Shown here: positions 27,105-35,116 of the stretch, piece by piece
Position numbering within the stretch: the stretch's first letter is position 1
Layout: every line of letters begins with the position of its first letter
NCBI GenBank assembly: GCA_947499615.1
Contig: CANMOP010000016.1
Span: 1 to 49,559 of the forward strand
Direction of reading: 5' to 3'
Length of the DNA: 49,559 nt
Source of the DNA: RH-chloro-G1 sp003670575
GTDB taxonomy: Bacteria > Chloroflexota > Dehalococcoidia > UBA2979
Notes under the pieces: model-generated
What the model was told of the DNA's origin: nothing
Seen by the model: only the letters and a program-made list of their open reading frames with translations
The model's database searches: none
Made by a program: the position numbers and the translations under genes

Positions 27105-27605
27105 CTAGCCCTTCGTGACGTTCACGGTGTACTTGTGGCCGCGGTCAGCGTGGCCCTGGATCGTGCACAGGAACACGTAGCTGCCAGGCTCCGCAAGGGT
27201 GAACTTCATGTCCAGGGACTGGCCGGCGGCGGCGCGCTCCCCGCGGATCAGCTCCGTGCCGTTCGGCAGGTTGACGGCCAACAGGTGCGGGCGGACGTTC
27301 CCTGCCTTGTTCACGAACTTCACGTTGTACTCACCGGTCTTCAGCGTGGTCGGCGCCGGATCCCATGAGTACTTGTCGCCGTCCTCGATGGCCGTGATGG
27401 TCATCGCGATCGGCCCTGTCGGGGTCGGCGTGGCGGTGGGTGTGGCTGCCGCACGGGTAGCGGTGGCGGTTGCCGCAGCGGTGGTGGTTGCCGCAGCGGT
27501 GGTGGCCGCGGGCGTGGCGGCCGGAGCGGCAGCGCCGCCGCCACAACCGGCTGCCAGCAATGCGATCACAGAACTCGCAGTGAGACCGAGGAAGAAGCGC
27601 TTCAC
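27105..27605 (-). CDS. Plastocyanin-like cupredoxin lipoprotein
   Basis: A 166-residue lipoprotein: signal peptide KRFFLGLTASSVIALLAAGC with lipobox Cys21, then a long Ala/Thr/Pro linker, then a cupredoxin domain. Copper ligands seen are His in VRPHLLAVNL, Cys in YVFLCTIQGH and the His of QGHADRGH. The Met normally found 4-5 residues after that His is absent (Gly/His occupy the place), so the axial ligand is missing or replaced. GTG 27605 is preferred because AGAAG lies 7 nt upstream; TTG 27623 would add six residues (NRRFL). It precedes the CopD-like gene and is probably co-transcribed. Confidence 0.83.
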   Translation of the reverse strand: MKRFFLGLTASSVIALLAAGCGGGAAAPAATPAATTAAATTTAAATATATRAAATPTATPTPTGPIAMTITAIEDGDKYSWDPAPTTLKTGEYNVKFVNKAGNVRPHLLAVNLPNGTELIRGERAAAGQSLDMKFTLAEPGSYVFLCTIQGHADRGHKYTVNVTKG

Positions 27606-27713
27606 GAGAAATCTTCTGTTCAATGAGTCGTCCGTGGGAGGGTGTGCAAGAAGGTACGCGCGACGTGACCTTGCGGACTTGTTTCAGTTGCGTGGCATAA
27701 GAATGAAGAGTCC

Positions 27714-29015
27714 TTAGGCGTCGAGCGCGGTCGGCTGAAGGATGAGTCCGCTCGATCGGTCGCGTAACTCGGCGCCGAGCCCGTCCGGCATCGGTGCGGA
27801 GAGTTTGCGGAAGAAGTCCGGGAAGGTCTTGGAGACGCACGACGGGTCGCGGATGACAACGCCGGGGACGAAGGGCCCGAGCATGGCGAAGCACATCGCG
27901 ACCCGGTGATCCTCGTAGGTCTCGATCTCCGCGCCGTGGAGCGTGGACGGGTGCACGAGCAGGTCGTCGCCGATGATCTCGACGCGTGCGCCGCAGCGGG
28001 TCAGCCCCTCGTGCAGCGCCAGCACACGGTCGCACTCTTGCACCCGCAAGCGCTCGAGGCCGACAAAGCGCACCGGACGATCCAGGAACGGAGCCACGAC
28101 GATCGCGGTCATGATGCTGTCGCCAAGGTCGGTAGTACGGGAGACGCGCTCTGGGGTCGCGCCGACCAGCGCCTGTTGGCAGAACTCGCGGAAGCGTTCA
28201 TCGAATTGCCAGCCGGATGTCGGCCAGTTCGTGACCTCGACGCCGGCGTCGCCGGTCGACGTGTCGCGCAATCGCGCCAGCAGGTCGGCGCCAACGAAGT
28301 AACTCGCACTGGAGGCGTCGCCTTCAATCTGATGCTCGCCCGCGCTGGGGAAGACGGCGAGCATCTCCTGCGTCATCACCACGTACGGCGACTCGTCGAC
28401 GTTGGCGTCGGTGACGGTCACCTGCCAGCCTCCGCGCTGCGCGCAGAGCAGTAGCGCTGAGGCGAACTGCGAACTCTCGGCGATACTCACCTCGCACGCT
28501 CCGGGCAGGGGGCCGGCGCCGTGGATGACGGCCGGCAGCCGGTTGTTCGGCGCATCGATGCGGTAGCCGAGCTGACGTAGCGCGTCCAGCAGCGCGCCCT
28601 GTGGACGCTCGTGCATGCGCGGCACGCCGGAGAGCCGATACGCGCCGTCACCGAGGCACACGAGCGCCGTCAGGAAGCGCGCCGCTGTCCCCGCGTTGAC
28701 AACGAATAGCTCCAGCGGCGCGTCCGCCGTGCCGCCGGGGCCGAGCTGGCCGCCCCCGCCCGCGACGGTGATCGTGCAGTTGGAGGGCTCGGTGGTGTCC
28801 TCGTCGACCGTGACGGCGATGCCGAGGGTGCGCAGGCAGTCCACCATCGCCTGCGTGTCATCGGACCAGAGCGCGCCCCGCAGCGTGACGACCCCGTCAC
28901 CGAGGGCGGCGAGGATCAGCGCACGGTTGGTTTCGCTCTTGGAGCCAGGCACGCTGACCCGCGCGCGGATCGGCGCCGGCGGCGGCACGACCTCGATGGC
29001 AGCGGGCAGCGTCAT
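27714..29015 (-). CDS. aroA: EPSP synthase-like 3-phosphoshikimate 1-carboxyvinyltransferase
   Basis: A 433-residue enolpyruvyl transferase of the shikimate pathway. Landmarks are GSKSETNRALILAALGDG, the PEP-binding loop VNAGTAARFLTALVC, RPQGALLDALRQLGYRI, SSQFASALLLCAQ, DLGDSIMTAIVVAPFL and TYEDHRVAMCFAMLG followed by CVSKTFPDFF. Several of these blocks (NAGTAARFLTAL, SSQFASALL, EDHRVAM...VSKTFPDF) look more like the divergent Bacteroidota/archaeal-type enzyme than E. coli AroA. ATG 29015 is supported by a GGGA motif about 10 nt upstream. It follows the DinB-like gene by 31 nt. Confidence 0.93.
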   Translation of the reverse strand: MTLPAAIEVVPPPAPIRARVSVPGSKSETNRALILAALGDGVVTLRGALWSDDTQAMVDCLRTLGIAVTVDEDTTEPSNCTITVAGGGGQLGPGGTADAPLELFVVNAGTAARFLTALVCLGDGAYRLSGVPRMHERPQGALLDALRQLGYRIDAPNNRLPAVIHGAGPLPGACEVSIAESSQFASALLLCAQRGGWQVTVTDANVDESPYVVMTQEMLAVFPSAGEHQIEGDASSASYFVGADLLARLRDTSTGDAGVEVTNWPTSGWQFDERFREFCQQALVGATPERVSRTTDLGDSIMTAIVVAPFLDRPVRFVGLERLRVQECDRVLALHEGLTRCGARVEIIGDDLLVHPSTLHGAEIETYEDHRVAMCFAMLGPFVPGVVIRDPSCVSKTFPDFFRKLSAPMPDGLGAELRDRSSGLILQPTALDA

Positions 29016-29046
29016 GCTTCGATCCCTGCTCTCTGTTTCGCGCCCG

Positions 29047-29553
29047 CTAGACCCAGCGGGTCCGAAGCCGCAGCGCGTCCTCAATGCGATCGACCTGTCG
29101 GCCCTCGTGGTATTCGAGGAAGCGCATCATGATGCCGCCCACGCTGGCCGCGGGGCGATTCGGCTGCATGTCCGGCACCTTCGTGTCGAGTTCGGTATCG
29201 GTCATGGCGCGGATCGCGAACTGCGCGGCGGCGTGCGCTTCCTTCGTCTCGGCGATCAACTCGGCGACCGACTTGCTGCGGCGCTCCTCCACCTGGGCCT
29301 GCGTGCGCTCGTCGAGGGTGGGGCCGCCCGCGGTGGGAGCAGGAGCCTCGCCGCGCGCGCGGAGCAGTGCGCGCTGGCCGGCGGCGGCGATTTGCGCGGA
29401 GGCTGCCACGTGGCTCAGGCAGTCGCGGACGCTCCACTTGCCGCCATCGTCCAGCAGGTGATCCTCGGCGTAAGTGGCGATGCGTGGAGCCAGCCGATCC
29501 AGTCGCGCATCCGCCGCGCGGAATGCTGCATCCATCGCCTGTCGACTTGCCAT
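29047..29553 (-). CDS. DinB/maleylpyruvate isomerase-like four-helix protein
   Basis: A 168-residue helical-bundle protein. GGKWSVRDCLSHVAASAQIA is the DinB/MDMPI N-terminal signature (WSVRDxLxHV with a metal His), and IMMRFLEYHEGRQVDRIEDA provides the C-terminal His region. Family members bind a divalent metal and some are thiol (bacillithiol/mycothiol) transferases; which applies here is unknown. It lies directly upstream of aroA. Confidence 0.82.
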   Translation of the reverse strand: MASRQAMDAAFRAADARLDRLAPRIATYAEDHLLDDGGKWSVRDCLSHVAASAQIAAAGQRALLRARGEAPAPTAGGPTLDERTQAQVEERRSKSVAELIAETKEAHAAAQFAIRAMTDTELDTKVPDMQPNRPAASVGGIMMRFLEYHEGRQVDRIEDALRLRTRWV

Positions 29554-29709
29554 CGTGATCCTTCTTTCCGTCCGCCGCGTCCCGCTTCGGTCACCTGGGC
29601 GGGCACCAGCCTGTATGTCACGTGGGATGGTACCGCGTGCGGACTCGCCTGTGGCAGGTTGTGCTGCTCTATAGTCCGGCGGTATGCAGGGGGGGAGGCA
29701 CGCGAGGCG

Positions 29710-30261
29710 ATGAGGCAGGAGTTCGTTCCACGGATGGACACGCTGACCGATGGCGTGTTCGCGATTGCGGCAACGTTGCTGGTGTTGGACATTCACGTGC
29801 CGCACCTTGCGCCCGGTCAGACCCAGGCCGAGCTCTGGCATGCGCTGGCGGAAACGGTGCCGTCCGTCGTTGCATTCGCGTGCTCGTTCGTGACGATCCT
29901 GTTGTTCTGGCTCAATCACGACAGTATCGGGCTCGCGATCACGTATTACTCACCACGCATCAAGTGGCTCAACATGCTCTTCCTGCTGTGGATCTCGGCG
30001 ATCCCTTTCACGACCAAGTTCATCGCGGAGTATCCCCGCGAGCCGGCAGCTGTCGTGACCTATGGCGTGGTGATGTGATTGGCCGCGGCCATGGCTACGG
30101 CCGTGTTCGCCGATGCTGCGTTCTGGTTTGGTACGATGAGCGTCGAGGTTGATGTGGCGACGCGGTGCCGAATCATGCGTCGTATCGTCGGCGTCCCGCT
30201 GCTGTTCTTTGTGCCTGTATTGCAGCGGTCGCTGCAGATCGACATTGCGAGCGAGGAGTGA
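29710..30261 (+). pseudogene. TMEM175-family potassium channel gene interrupted by an in-frame TGA
   Basis: A 184-codon frame of the bacterial TMEM175 type. The hallmark DTLTDGVFAIAATLLVLDI of the first helix is followed by three further helices (VVAFACSFVTILLFWLNHDS; LNMLFLLWISAIPFTTKF). At 30076-30078 a TGA interrupts the frame (GVVM-stop-LAAAMATAVFADA), after which the same frame continues through the last helices to TGA 30259-30261. A single TGG-to-TGA change would explain it. Ribosome site GGGGGGAGG lies about 10 nt upstream of ATG 29710. The second stop sits 3 nt before the phosphodiesterase start, so the two were built as one operon. A partial channel or a sequencing error cannot be excluded. 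Confidence 0.78.
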
Positions 30262-30264
30262 TGG

Positions 30265-30921
30265 ATGCGTATCGGCGTGCTCTCGGACACCCACACGGCG
30301 GAAGGCCTGGATGCGTTCGGGCCGGAGCCTGCCGCGTTCTTCTCCTCGGTTGACCTGATTCTGCACACGGGCGACATCATCGCGCCCGCGGTGCTCGACT
30401 GGTTGGAGCAGTTCGCGCCGCTCCTGGCCGTGCGTGGCAACCACGATGTCATCGATGATCCGCGCATGCAGGATCTGATCCGCTTCGAGCGCGAGGGCTG
30501 GTGGATCGGCGCCGTGCACATCGCCGACGACATCCGAGCCCACCCGGAGCGAGTGGAGCGTATGAAGGGACTGTCATTCGGCGGGCCGGGGCTGGATATC
30601 CTGATCGCCGGCGACTCGCATTACGAGCGCATGGAGTACCACGACCGCACGCTGCTGCTGAACTCCGGCAGTGCGCTGCTGCCGCACCAGACCAACATGC
30701 GCCTGGGATCGGTGGCGCTGCTGGAACTCAGTCCGGAGCGCGTCCGCGCCGAGTTGTTGCACCTCGGCGAGTCGGAGGGGCTGCGGAACCCAGCGCACAC
30801 CGGACACATCGAGTTCGATCGCAACGGTCCGATCAGCGCATCGCACAACGGCGCACCGATCGCCATCGAGGATGGCCGGGTGCGTTGGCCCGGCATCCAC
30901 GGCCCGGATGACCAGCTGTAG
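30265..30921 (+). CDS. YfcE/MJ0936-type metallophosphoesterase (paralogue 2)
   Basis: A 218-residue relative of the gene at 4515-5132. Metal motifs: DTH in MRIGVLSDTHTAEG, HTGDIIAPAVL, VRGNHDVIDD, AVHIADD and GDSHYERMEY. Its C-terminal ELLHLGESEGLRNPAHTGHI repeats the shared non-catalytic pattern. The product acts as a two-metal phosphodiesterase of unknown substrate. ATG 30265 overlaps the region of the TMEM175 stop and is preceded by GGAG. A perfect palindrome follows the stop at 30937. Confidence 0.87.
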   Translation: MRIGVLSDTHTAEGLDAFGPEPAAFFSSVDLILHTGDIIAPAVLDWLEQFAPLLAVRGNHDVIDDPRMQDLIRFEREGWWIGAVHIADDIRAHPERVERMKGLSFGGPGLDILIAGDSHYERMEYHDRTLLLNSGSALLPHQTNMRLGSVALLELSPERVRAELLHLGESEGLRNPAHTGHIEFDRNGPISASHNGAPIAIEDGRVRWPGIHGPDDQL

Positions 30922-30936
30922 CGATTTCGACGGCGC

Positions 30937-30984
30937 GGAGAATGTAGGAGCGGCGGCCAATTGGCCGCCGCTCCTACATTCTCC
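30937..30984. terminator. Perfect 48-bp palindrome between convergent genes
   Basis: 24-bp arms (30937-30960 and 30961-30984) are exact reverse complements with no spacer, centred on CCAATTGG. It lies 15 bp after the phosphodiesterase stop and 25 bp from the thiolase stop, so it could terminate transcription in both directions. Perfect symmetry without any loop spacer is unusual for a terminator and is prone to cruciform formation. Confidence 0.75.
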
Positions 30985-31009
30985 GAACGTGCGTTGAGGT
31001 GAGTCGAGG

Positions 31010-32326
31010 CTAGTCGAGCTCGGTCGCGAGGCAGAGGTAAGCCTGACTGCCGCCCGGCGCGAAGGCGCAGATCGCCGTCTCCGCCTTCAACGAGATCTGG
31101 CGATCCCCCGCAGCGCCACGCAATTGCTCGATGCTATCGATGTACATCGCGGTGCGCGTGCGACCGACGCCGAGGTTGCCGCCGCCGGAGCTGAACGGGT
31201 GCGGCCCTTCCACGGTGATGTCACCGTTGAAGAAGTCCTTCGCGTCGCCCTGCTTCGCGCCGTGCCACCCGAACGATTCCAGCGAGATCGGCATGAACGG
31301 CAGGTAGCCGTCGTACGGGTTGAAGACGTCCACGTCCTGCGGGCGCAGACCGGAACCCTCGTAGGCCATGCGAGCGGCGGCCTGCACCCAAGACTCCATC
31401 TCCGCCAGCACCGGGGAGCTGCTACGCAACGGGCCGCCCGAGCCCTGGTTGTGGTTCAGCACGTAGATCGGCTTCTGCTTCAGGTCGCGGGCGTGCTCCG
31501 CGGTGACGAAGACGAACGCGCCGACGGCGTTCACCGGGCGGTCGCAGTCCCAGATGCGCTGCGGCCACGTGATGAAGCGGGAGTTTTTGTAGTCGTCCAG
31601 GGTGAGTTGATACGGCTCGTGGAGGGTGTAGTAGCTCCATGCGTGCATCAGGCCGTTGCGGTGCTGGTTCACCACCAGCGGCCCCAGCGTCTCATCCCAA
31701 TCCACGCCGTACTTGGTGCAGTACTCCTGCATGATCAGCGCCGTCGTGTAGCCCAGGCCACCCTGTCCGTAGACCTGAGTCCACTGTGCGGCGCCGGTGA
31801 CCTCCGCCGCGAGGTTCGGGCCACCCATGCGGTACCGGCCCGGGAGGTTGCCGGCGGTGTAGATCACCAGCGCGACCTTGCATTTTCCGGTGGCGACGGC
31901 GTCTGCGGCCATCCCCATCTGCTCGCCGATGGCGGGCACCTCGTCGGGGGCGTACGTCACGTTCGGGAGATGCATGTTCGCCAGCATCCACTTGTTCGTG
32001 ACGATGGTGAGACCGTCTTCGCTGTCATACGGGGCCGCGAAGTACGGGCGCGGCGCCCAGACGGCGGAGGTACCGCCGGTGGGGCCGGCCATGCTCTCCG
32101 GGCAGACGATCAGTCCATCGACGTCCTCGGCCTTGAGGCCCGCGTCTTCCAGGGCCTGGTTCGCGGCGAGGATCGCGTATGCGCCGAGGGTCTTATCCAT
32201 GGAGACGCCGTCCCAGCGGCGGTCTGCCGGAGACTGCCCCCAACCGGCGATGGCTGACTTCCCGCGGCCGGACCAGATGCCGAGCCCCTCGCGGTCTCGC
32301 CTCCAGCTTGTATCAGTGGTCATCAT
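31010..32326 (-). CDS. Thiolase-like (SCP-X type) acetyl-CoA acetyltransferase
   Basis: A 438-residue thiolase-fold protein of the SCP-X/non-condensing branch: LGAYAILAANQALEDAGLKA, EDVDGLIVCPESM, FNPYDGYLPFMPISLE and HPFSSGGGNLGVGRTRTA. The usual N-terminal nucleophile Cys is not visible in the equivalent IVTNKWMLANM segment, and the C-terminal Cys motif reads AFAPGGSQAYLCL, so classical thiolysis is doubtful. Members pair with a Zn-ribbon/OB-fold partner, encoded here just upstream (46 nt), and act on CoA esters of lipids or steroids. Two ATG codons (32326, 32323) are possible; GAGGTGA lies just upstream. Confidence 0.85.
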   Translation of the reverse strand: MMTTDTSWRRDREGLGIWSGRGKSAIAGWGQSPADRRWDGVSMDKTLGAYAILAANQALEDAGLKAEDVDGLIVCPESMAGPTGGTSAVWAPRPYFAAPYDSEDGLTIVTNKWMLANMHLPNVTYAPDEVPAIGEQMGMAADAVATGKCKVALVIYTAGNLPGRYRMGGPNLAAEVTGAAQWTQVYGQGGLGYTTALIMQEYCTKYGVDWDETLGPLVVNQHRNGLMHAWSYYTLHEPYQLTLDDYKNSRFITWPQRIWDCDRPVNAVGAFVFVTAEHARDLKQKPIYVLNHNQGSGGPLRSSSPVLAEMESWVQAAARMAYEGSGLRPQDVDVFNPYDGYLPFMPISLESFGWHGAKQGDAKDFFNGDITVEGPHPFSSGGGNLGVGRTRTAMYIDSIEQLRGAAGDRQISLKAETAICAFAPGGSQAYLCLATELD

Positions 32327-32372
32327 TCACCTCGTGTTCTCTGTGCCGTCGTGGGTGGAGTGGGAACCGTGG

Positions 32373-32780
32373 TCAGCTGGCCACCCGCCACTCGGGTACG
32401 AGCTGCGTCGGTGACACCGGCTCGAAGATCACCTCGACGGCTGCGCCCACGGGAGCGTTGCGCACCGGGACACCGGGGAGATTGGAGTAGTAGTTCACGC
32501 GCGGTTCCTCGTCGAGGGTGATCACCGCGAGGTTGAACGGCTGATCGGGAATCATCGGACCGATGCGTCCGTCGTCGACGACGATGTAGGAGAGGACGTG
32601 CCCGCGGCCGCTGGTCTGCTCCCAGCTCAGGTTGTCCGATCCGCAGTAGCGGCAACGTGGCCGGGGCGGGTGTTGCAGGGCCTGGCAGCCGCCGCACTTC
32701 TGAACCACCAGGCGCTGTTCGTTCGCGGCATCCCAGAACGGTTTGCTCAACGCATCCGGTACGGGTACTGGCTTCGGCAT
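32373..32780 (-). CDS. Zn-ribbon/OB-fold (DUF35, ChsH2-like) thiolase partner
   Basis: A 135-residue protein. The Zn-ribbon is CGGCQALQHPPRPRCRYCGS (four Cys) and the OB-fold continues with GRGHVLSYIVVDDGRIGPMI. DUF35 proteins bind acyl-CoA and stabilise a thiolase-like partner, here the next gene. ATG 32780 is chosen because GGAGG lies 5 nt upstream; an ATG 18 nt earlier would place that ribosome site within the coding region. Confidence 0.92.
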   Translation of the reverse strand: MPKPVPVPDALSKPFWDAANEQRLVVQKCGGCQALQHPPRPRCRYCGSDNLSWEQTSGRGHVLSYIVVDDGRIGPMIPDQPFNLAVITLDEEPRVNYYSNLPGVPVRNAPVGAAVEVIFEPVSPTQLVPEWRVAS

Positions 32781-33036
32781 CGGAACCTCCGTGTTCATGG
32801 TCCCGCCGAGTGCGGGCGGAGCCACAATAGATCAACTGAGCGAGAATGACGATTGTGTGTAGTCGAGCCGCGCGGTGAGGTGGCGGCGACCGTCGATCTA
32901 GCGCGTGATCGCGTCGGCGCTCGGGAACTACGCTGCGGAACGCCGTTCGCTTCTGGGCGTTGCGATGCGCGGGCTCGCTCGTACGCATGACCGCGGCCTC
33001 GGCACTCCGGCGCCGGAGGACGGTGCCGTTCCGTTC

Positions 33037-33564
33037 CTATTCCTTCGGGATCTGCGCCCCGACGAAGTAGTACTTCCCGCCGTGGTAGAGCAGCGGTTCC
33101 AGCTCCGGGTCGTACCGCGCCCAGAGTGCCTCGCCGATGAACACCGTGTGGTCACCGAGCGGCTGTGTGGAGATCACGCGGCACTCCGCGTTGAGCACGC
33201 ACCCCTCGATCATCGGCGCTCCGATGCTGTGGGCGGCGTACGTGGGGAACTGCGCCAGCGCCCACTTATCCGTGTCACGCATGGAGAACGAACCGGCGAC
33301 GTGCGAGAGTGCGGCCTGTTGGTCCGAGCAGAAGTTCAGCCCGAACTCGCCAGCCTGCTCGATCATCGTGTGGCTGACGTGGTGCGGGCCGACCGAGATT
33401 ACGAAGCGCAGCGGCGAGTTGGAGACGATCATCGCCCACTCGCATGCCATGACGTTCGTGCGACCGTCGGCGGCGACGGTGAGCATCGCCACGGTGGTCG
33501 CTGTTCGGTGCCACGCACCGCGACGAAACTCGCGGTCGCTCCACTGGTCGCCCTCGATCAACAT
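33037..33564 (-). CDS. Flavin reductase-like FMN-binding split-barrel protein
   Basis: A 175-residue protein of the flavin-reductase-like (DIM6/NTAB) group. TTVAMLTVAADGRTNVMACEW, the SPLRFVISVGPHHVSHTMI block and FGLNFCSDQQAALSHVAG are typical of the FMN-binding split barrel. It probably supplies or uses reduced FMN. It lies 46 nt after the amidohydrolase on the same strand. The natural partner is unknown. Confidence 0.85.
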   Translation of the reverse strand: MLIEGDQWSDREFRRGAWHRTATTVAMLTVAADGRTNVMACEWAMIVSNSPLRFVISVGPHHVSHTMIEQAGEFGLNFCSDQQAALSHVAGSFSMRDTDKWALAQFPTYAAHSIGAPMIEGCVLNAECRVISTQPLGDHTVFIGEALWARYDPELEPLLYHGGKYYFVGAQIPKE

Positions 33565-33610
33565 GTGCAGCTCCTGTATTGGATTGGCGGCAGATCGATG
33601 TGCAGTCGGG

Positions 33611-34459
33611 CTACGTTGCGCGCGGTGTCTCCGGCCAGCGCAGGCATTCCGCGATGCCCTTGCCGAGGAGCCACTCGCGATCCTCGATGGAGAGGAAGTC
33701 GAGCTCCTCCCGGAACAGCCGCAGGCAGTCCGCGTACGTCCCGCGCAGCCGAGTGAGGTTTGAGCCCCAGAACATGCGGCGCGGGCCGTAGTGATCGTAT
33801 ACGCGGCGGATGTGCGTGTGGATGTCGTGATACGGGAACGGCTCCGTCGAGAAGTTCGGGACGGAGCTGACTTTCACATACACGTTCGCGAAGCCGGAAA
33901 GCGCGAGCGTCGCGTCCAGCGTCTCGAACGCCGTCCCATCGCCGACGAGTCGCAGTGAAAGATGGTCCAGCACGATCGTGAGGCCGGGATGCCGCTCGGC
34001 GACCGCGCCGACGGCCTCGAGGGCGGTCGGGCCCGGCAACATCATCAGCGGGATGTCGTTGCGCTCGCATCCGTCCCAGAGCCATTCGAGTGATCCATCG
34101 ACGATCCGCTCCGGCAACGGGGGCGTGCCTCCCGCGAGGCGGATGCCGAGCATTCCAGGCTGTTGCTTCCACGTCGACAGTTGGTGCGCGTTCGCCGCGT
34201 CGGAGGTGTCGAACCGACCCATGATCGCGAAGCGATCCGGATGCGCCCGCACGACCTCGATGGCGAAGTCGTTGCGGTCGCCCGCTACGAGCGAGGGCAC
34301 GATCACGCAGCGGTCGACGCCGATCGCATCCATCGCGGCCAGCGCCTGCACGCCGGAGAACCCGTCCGGGCGCTGCGGAACCCCGCGAGGTGGTTGGGGC
34401 CACGGTCGATCGGGGCGATCCAGTTCCCAGAGGTGGATCTGCGCATCGGTGACCAGCAT
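33611..34459 (-). CDS. Amidohydrolase family protein (COG3618-type)
   Basis: A 282-residue TIM-barrel hydrolase of the amidohydrolase-2 type. It starts MLVTDAQIHLWE, where the usual metal HxH reads QIH, and has LTIVLDHLSLRL, VYVKVSSVPNF and MFWGSNLTRLRG. The C-terminal Asp block of the family reads here GSNLTRL, so Asn replaces the expected Asp. Lactonase or decarboxylase activity is typical. GGGAGG lies 6 nt before ATG 34459. Confidence 0.82.
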   Translation of the reverse strand: MLVTDAQIHLWELDRPDRPWPQPPRGVPQRPDGFSGVQALAAMDAIGVDRCVIVPSLVAGDRNDFAIEVVRAHPDRFAIMGRFDTSDAANAHQLSTWKQQPGMLGIRLAGGTPPLPERIVDGSLEWLWDGCERNDIPLMMLPGPTALEAVGAVAERHPGLTIVLDHLSLRLVGDGTAFETLDATLALSGFANVYVKVSSVPNFSTEPFPYHDIHTHIRRVYDHYGPRRMFWGSNLTRLRGTYADCLRLFREELDFLSIEDREWLLGKGIAECLRWPETPRAT

Positions 34460-34618
34460 GGACGCCTCCCGGTCGCCTCGCAGCATGGCACGACCGGAGG
34501 TGAGCCTCCCGGGCGGCGCGATGCGGGCACGCGCAGTATGGCGCATCGACAGGCGAGTGAGCGGAGGCGGGGCGGGCAGATCAGAGCGGGGAGTAGTTCA
34601 CGCTCGCGGGCGGGGATG

Positions 34619-34665
34619 AACGAGTGGGCGGGAGGCGCGATCCATGCGCGTCCCGCCCACTCGTT
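34619..34665 (-). terminator. Hairpin after the fibronectin-III gene remnant
   Basis: Arms 34619-34633 and 34651-34665 are exact 15-bp complements. It begins 3 bp past the TAG stop (34669-34671) of the FN3 remnant, as expected for its original terminator. Confidence 0.6.
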
Positions 34666-34668
34666 GCG

Positions 34669-34882
34669 CTACTTGTGCGGTGTGGCTGAAGCCTCGGCGG
34701 ACTTCGGGCCCTCGCCGACGGCGTTCACCGCGCTGACGCGGTAGGTGTACGTCGTGCCGTTCGTGAGTCCGTTGTTGCGGTAGGAGGTAGTGCTGCCACT
34801 CACCGTGGTCAGCAGCGACTCACGGCCCGCGCCCGTGCGGCGGTAGATGCGGTAGCCGGTGATCGAGGATCCCCCGTTGCTC
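34669..34882 (-). pseudogene. C-terminal fibronectin type III domain remnant
   Basis: On the minus strand, codons from about 34882 to TAG 34669-34671 encode SNGGSSITGYRIYRR, then TTVSGSTTSYRNNGLTNGTT and YTYRVSAVNAVGEGPKS, ending SAEASATPHK. This is the strand C-to-G part of a fibronectin III module. The first strands and everything upstream (including start codon) are missing: sequence stops being FN3 at about 34882 and turns into the tail of an unrelated gene. FN3 modules usually decorate secreted enzymes or surface proteins. No function remains. Confidence 0.82.
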
Positions 34883-34885
34883 CTT

Positions 34886-34963
34886 GGCGCGGTCGGCGTC
34901 TCGGGCGCGACGGCCGAAGAAGATGAGCAGATCGCGAAGGCCGGAGCCGCCGCGCTCGGCTAG
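34886..34963 (+). pseudogene. C-terminal GlcG/HbpS (heme-binding) family remnant
   Basis: Reading forward from about 34886, GAVGVSGATAEEDEQIAKAG then AAALG and TAG 34961-34963 is the characteristic end of GlcG/HbpS (DUF336) proteins. Nothing upstream belongs to that family. It meets the FN3 remnant head to head, both having lost their 5' parts at the same point, which is most simply one deletion across two divergent genes. Confidence 0.72.
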
Positions 34964-35116
34964 GACGCAGCCTGGAGCGCGGCTCCAGCGAGGCTGAAGC
35001 CGCGCTCGGCGAGCTGTGCCAGTGCCGAAGTGCCCACGCGGGCCGAGGTCACTGAGCGCCTGCCGCCGCACGATGGTTTCGCTACGGGGCGGCCAGCCGT
35101 AGGCCCGTCTGCCGGA

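Noticed and set aside
26607..27368. 252-residue plus frame opposite the CopD-like gene
   Set aside because: Composition is Arg/Asp/His-rich with no domain, and the opposite strand holds clear membrane and cupredoxin proteins.
28615..29709. Upstream extension of the TMEM175 frame through the aroA/DinB region
   Set aside because: The frame runs opposite aroA and the DinB-like gene; the true start is ATG 29710, where the channel signature begins.
32781..33036. Possible gene between the OB-fold and flavin-reductase-like genes
   Set aside because: No frame has recognisable protein character; the region is probably promoter DNA for the OB-fold gene with TATTGT as a weak -10.
34883..34905. FN3 domain continuing into the ETPTAPR codons beyond 34882
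   Set aside because: These codons are the reverse strand of the GlcG/HbpS tail and resemble an FN3 start only by chance.
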